Below the pieces are notes generated by a model. That model had not been told where the DNA came from, did not search any database, and saw only the letters and a program-made list of their open reading frames with translations. From Halorubrum lipolyticum DSM 21995 (GTDB lineage Archaea > Halobacteriota > Halobacteria > Halobacteriales > Haloferacaceae): a stretch of DNA of 64,000 nt. Position 1 is the first letter of the stretch, and every line of letters starts with the position of its first letter. The stretch spans positions 1 to 64,000 of the forward strand of contig NZ_AOJG01000028.1 of assembly GCF_000337375.1 (NCBI RefSeq), read 5' to 3'. Below, one piece after another: positions 61,353-64,000 of the stretch. Position numbers and translations under genes: made by a program.

Positions 61353-62087
61353 ATGTCCGAATCGTCGCGAGATGGAGTCCAGTCGTGGACCGAGTCGATG
61401 AGTGCCCGCGACCGCATTCGGGCGGTCGCCGAGACGCTTCGCGAACCGCGGTCGGTAAACTGGATCAGCGAGCAGGCCGACGCCGCCTGGAGCACGACCA
61501 GCGAGGAACTCCAGGATCTCGTCGACCAGGGCCAGCTGCGTCGCGTCGAGACCGGCGAGACCACGCGCTATCAGCCGGACTACACGCGCTCGCTCTTCGA
61601 GGAAATCCGGACGCTCATCGAGGAGAACACCCGCGAGGAGCTTCGCAACGAATTGGCCGCGATCACCGAGGAGATCGAGGAATGGCAGGCGACCTACGAC
61701 GTCGAGACGTGGGAGGAGCTCGAACAGTCGCTCGCCGACGGCGACCTCGCAAGTGACGAACTCCGCGAGCGCCGCGACGTCATCGCGTTCTGGCGTGAGA
61801 ACGAGGCGGATCGCCGCCTCATCAAGCACGCACTGGAGCTCTACTCCGACGTCGAAGCCGCCCGCGAACAGCTGACCGACGTGGCCGACCGCGCCACGAG
61901 CGAATTTTCTTTCACACAGAATGATCTTTCTCGCCGGGCGCGACCGCTATACACAGCGGACCCTTCTCCAAGACGTTCACGACCGATTGACGAATCAAGC
62001 TGGCTGTGTGGATGTACGCTATCACCCGTCTCGACGCCGCCCACGGTACGTCATCGCGGATGTCGAACCGGCAATCTTCCTGAGTGA
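61353..62087 (+). CDS. HTH-containing haloarchaeal protein, C-terminus probably shifted
   Basis: The N-terminal 60 residues (MSESSRDGVQSWTESMSARD, RIRAVAETLREPRSVNWISE, QADAAWSTTSEELQDLVDQG) form a winged-helix-like unit; helices with RSLFEEIRTLIEENTREELRNEL and LIKHALELYSDVEAAREQL follow. After about residue 185 (...DRATSEFS) the sequence becomes Arg/Ser/Pro-rich (RRARPLYTADPSPRRSRP), and the next gene starts inside it. The native end is likely near the start of the following gene and a frameshift or lost stop has extended it. Function unknown; pairs of this type occur repeatedly in haloarchaea. Confidence 0.6.
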   Translation: MSESSRDGVQSWTESMSARDRIRAVAETLREPRSVNWISEQADAAWSTTSEELQDLVDQGQLRRVETGETTRYQPDYTRSLFEEIRTLIEENTREELRNELAAITEEIEEWQATYDVETWEELEQSLADGDLASDELRERRDVIAFWRENEADRRLIKHALELYSDVEAAREQLTDVADRATSEFSFTQNDLSRRARPLYTADPSPRRSRPIDESSWLCGCTLSPVSTPPTVRHRGCRTGNLPE

Positions 62088-62321
62088 CGCCTCCGACGCG
62101 GCGACCGCACGACTGGAGATTCGCTTCTGGTACCCAGCCGGCGTCGACCACGAATACTACCGCATCAACTGGGTCGAGCCGGACCGGAACCTGATGCTCG
62201 GCGTTCATCAGGACGCCGAGCATCCGGACCTTGGGCCCTGCCACGTCCAACTCAATCACGAAGAAACGCCGGTTGATCGGTACGAGGCGGCGTTTCTCGA
62301 TGCGCACCGTTCAGCGAGTGG
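61921..62321 (+). pseudogene. Partner haloarchaeal protein, 3'-truncated
   Basis: The reading from ATG 61921 (MIFLAGRDRYTQRTLLQDVH, RLTNQAGCVDVRYHPSRRRP, YVIADVEPAIFLSD, LEIRFWYPAGVDHEYYRINW, LMLGVHQDAEHPDLGPCHVQ, EAAFLDAHRS) is protein-like to about residue 131, then becomes nonsense (SGYSRNPSNRRPF) and carries on antisense to the metal ATPase. The stop and C-terminus of the native gene were lost where the ATPase gene now ends (62322), so a deletion or rearrangement fused them. Confidence 0.55.
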
Positions 62322-64000
62322 TTATTCTCGGAATCCGAGTAACCGAAGACCGTTCAGGGAAACGAGTACTGTCGATCCCTCGTGGCCGATCACAGCCAGC
62401 GGCAAGGGAATGCCTCGCAGCAGAATCGTTCCGACCATCAGCGCGATCGCGCCAAACGCGATCGCGAGGTTGACTTTCAGCGTCCGACGCGTCCGGCGAC
62501 CGAGGCCAAGCACGTACGGTATCTTTCCGAGATCGTCGCCCATCAACACGACGTCAGCCGAATCCAGGGCAACGTCGGTCCCAGCACCACCCATCGCGAT
62601 ACCGAGCGTCGCGGTCGCCAGCGCCGGAGCGTCGTTGACGCCGTCGCCGACCATCGCCACGTTCTCGTGCTCGTCGACCAGGTCTTCGATGGTCGCCACT
62701 TTCTCCTCCGGCAGCAGTTCCGCCTGTACCTCGTCGATGCCGACTTCGTCGGCGATCCGTTGTGCAACTCGCTCGTTATCACCCGTCAGCATCACGATGT
62801 GCTCCACGCCGAGCGAGCGGAGGTCCGTAATCATCTCGGCAGCACCGGGTCGGAGCGTGTCGGTGAACGCGAGCCACCCCAGTACGGAGACACCGTCGCC
62901 GTCCTCACGAGCGACGACGACGCTCGTTTTCCCCTCCGCTTCCAGCGACTGGAGCTGATCGAGGCCCGGTTCGAGCCCCTCGATTGCCGCGTCTCCGAGG
63001 ACCGTCTCGAAGTAGCTCCGGTTCCCGATGTGGATGGTCCCGTCTTCGACATCGGCGCGGACTCCCTTCCCGGCGACTGACTGAAACCGCCGTGCATCGG
63101 GAACGTTGAGTGACCGGTCTTCGGCTGCCGTCACCGTCGCACGAGCGAGATGGTGCTCCGATCGGGCCTGTACGGCGGCCACCAGCGCGAGCAGTCCGTC
63201 GTCGGTCAGCGATTCGTCTGCCGCCTCACTGACGAGGACATCGGTCAACTGCGTATCGCCCTGGGTGAGCGTGCCCGTCTTGTCGAACGCGACCGCGTCG
63301 ATAGTCGCTGCCGCCTCGACGTGTTCGCCGCCCTTGAAGAGGACACCCTGCCTGCCGCCGGAGGCGATCGCCGACAGCACCGCCGCGGGCGTCGAGATGA
63401 TGACCGCACACGGCGAGGCCGCGACCATGAGCGTCATCGCTCGGTAGAACGTACCGGTGAACGCGCTTCCGAGCGCGAGCGGAATCGCGATAGCTGCGAT
63501 CGTGAGGCCGAACACGCCGAGGACGTACGGCTGTTCGAGGCGGTCGATGAGCCGCTGTGTCGGCGCCTTCTCGCTTTGCGCGTTTTCGACCATATCGATG
63601 AGACGGCTGATCGCCGATTCGTGGGCCTGCCGCGTGACCTCGATCTCGAGGCTCCCGCTCTCGTTGATCGTCCCGCCGAACACCTCGTCACCGGACTCTT
63701 TCGGCACCGGGACGGACTCGCCGGTGAGCGAGGCCTGATCGACCGTTCCCTCACCCGACGTGACGATGCCATCGAGCGGGACGCGGTCGCCGGGGCGGAC
63801 GACGAACACGTCGCCGACGTCGACGTCGTCGATGGGAACGGTGATTTCCTCTCCGTTGCGGAGCACCTGCGCTTCGTCCGGCCGCATCTCGATGAGGGAC
63901 TTGATCGCCCGGCGCGAGCGCCCGATCGCGTAGTGTTGGAGCGTGTTCGACAGCGAGAACAGGAAGAGAAGCATCGCGCCCTCGAACGGCGCACCGATCG
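62322..64000 (-). CDS. Heavy-metal P-type ATPase, P1B-4-like (5'-truncated by window end)
   Basis: The visible 559 codons show a metal-transport ATPase: EGAMLLFLFSLSNTLQHYA (helix 4 side), actuator motif TGES, ion-binding TM motif ASPCAVIISTP (SPC), phosphorylation motif DKTGTLT, nucleotide-binding SEHHLARAT (HP-like), GVRADVE, MLTGDN, and hinge VGDGVNDAPAL; the end has HEGSTVLVSLNGLRLL. SPC with HEG(S/G)T is the pattern of P1B-4 ATPases that export Co, Zn or Fe. It runs beyond base 64000, where the first helices and any N-terminal metal-binding domain would lie. Near the NikR and NicO genes it suggests cobalt/nickel balance. Confidence 0.9.
   Translation of the reverse strand, partial: IGAPFEGAMLLFLFSLSNTLQHYAIGRSRRAIKSLIEMRPDEAQVLRNGEEITVPIDDVDVGDVFVVRPGDRVPLDGIVTSGEGTVDQASLTGESVPVPKESGDEVFGGTINESGSLEIEVTRQAHESAISRLIDMVENAQSEKAPTQRLIDRLEQPYVLGVFGLTIAAIAIPLALGSAFTGTFYRAMTLMVAASPCAVIISTPAAVLSAIASGGRQGVLFKGGEHVEAAATIDAVAFDKTGTLTQGDTQLTDVLVSEAADESLTDDGLLALVAAVQARSEHHLARATVTAAEDRSLNVPDARRFQSVAGKGVRADVEDGTIHIGNRSYFETVLGDAAIEGLEPGLDQLQSLEAEGKTSVVVAREDGDGVSVLGWLAFTDTLRPGAAEMITDLRSLGVEHIVMLTGDNERVAQRIADEVGIDEVQAELLPEEKVATIEDLVDEHENVAMVGDGVNDAPALATATLGIAMGGAGTDVALDSADVVLMGDDLGKIPYVLGLGRRTRRTLKVNLAIAFGAIALMVGTILLRGIPLPLAVIGHEGSTVLVSLNGLRLLGFRE

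Noticed and set aside
62322-62958. Extension of the haloarchaeal partner protein antisense to the metal ATPase
   Set aside because: It is a Ser/Arg/Thr-rich shadow of a well-supported ATPase.

Overview
The window comes from an extremely halophilic archaeon (Halobacteria). Proteins are acidic, codons are GC-rich, several genes have a TATA-like element 21-32 bases before the ATG and no obvious leader, secretion uses twin-arginine signals, and haloarchaeal-type insertion elements are present. The first 19 bases are the Nextera transposase mosaic end, so the left edge is an artefactual contig end inside pduC. I saw no tRNA, rRNA, CRISPR array or replication origin.

Bases 20-9325 hold a coenzyme B12-dependent glycerol/diol dehydratase (pduC partial, pduD, pduE), its reactivase (pduG, pduH), an ATP:cob(I)alamin adenosyltransferase and a CbiX-like protein that lacks the chelatase histidines. 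A phosphomevalonate decarboxylase gene, its overlapping HTH regulator and several small proteins lie between them. Bases 10263-24745 are a carbohydrate island: a minus-strand run codes for a solute-binding protein, two permeases, a YesL-like membrane protein, a GH2 glycosidase, a DgoD-like dehydratase, a GH5-like glycosidase, an SDR dehydrogenase and a degenerate M24 protein. The ABC ATPase is divergent. An IclR regulator with two HTH units and a glycerol dehydrogenase follow.

Bases 25045-36124 are mixed: three tandem 40-bp repeats, a methyltransferase, a receiver/multi-PAS protein without a kinase, an FAD oxidoreductase, DUF2071 and DCC proteins, an FKBP prolyl isomerase, HTH regulators and insertion-sequence ends. 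Bases 36352-44055 hold an AddAB/RexAB-like helicase-nuclease pair beside a truncated metallophosphoesterase. Bases 44275-50724 are mobile and AT-richer: an IS4-like transposase, a Tat-exported protein with a glycine-rich hydrophobic segment and two tiny membrane proteins (a possible halocin/immunity locus), a divergent regulator, and decayed transposases.

Bases 50868-59127 are the most interesting part. Two paralogous ESCRT-III/PspA-like coiled-coil proteins sharing a C-terminal LMNEIA motif bracket a Vps4-like AAA+ ATPase with a predicted MIT-like N-terminal helical domain, a polytopic membrane protein, a tail-anchored protein and a GIY-YIG-like protein. I propose a haloarchaeal membrane-remodelling system. 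The right end (59707-64000) is a Ni/Co locus: a NicO/RcnA-like transporter, NikR and a P1B-4-type metal ATPase that runs off the window, with a disrupted two-gene HTH locus between them.
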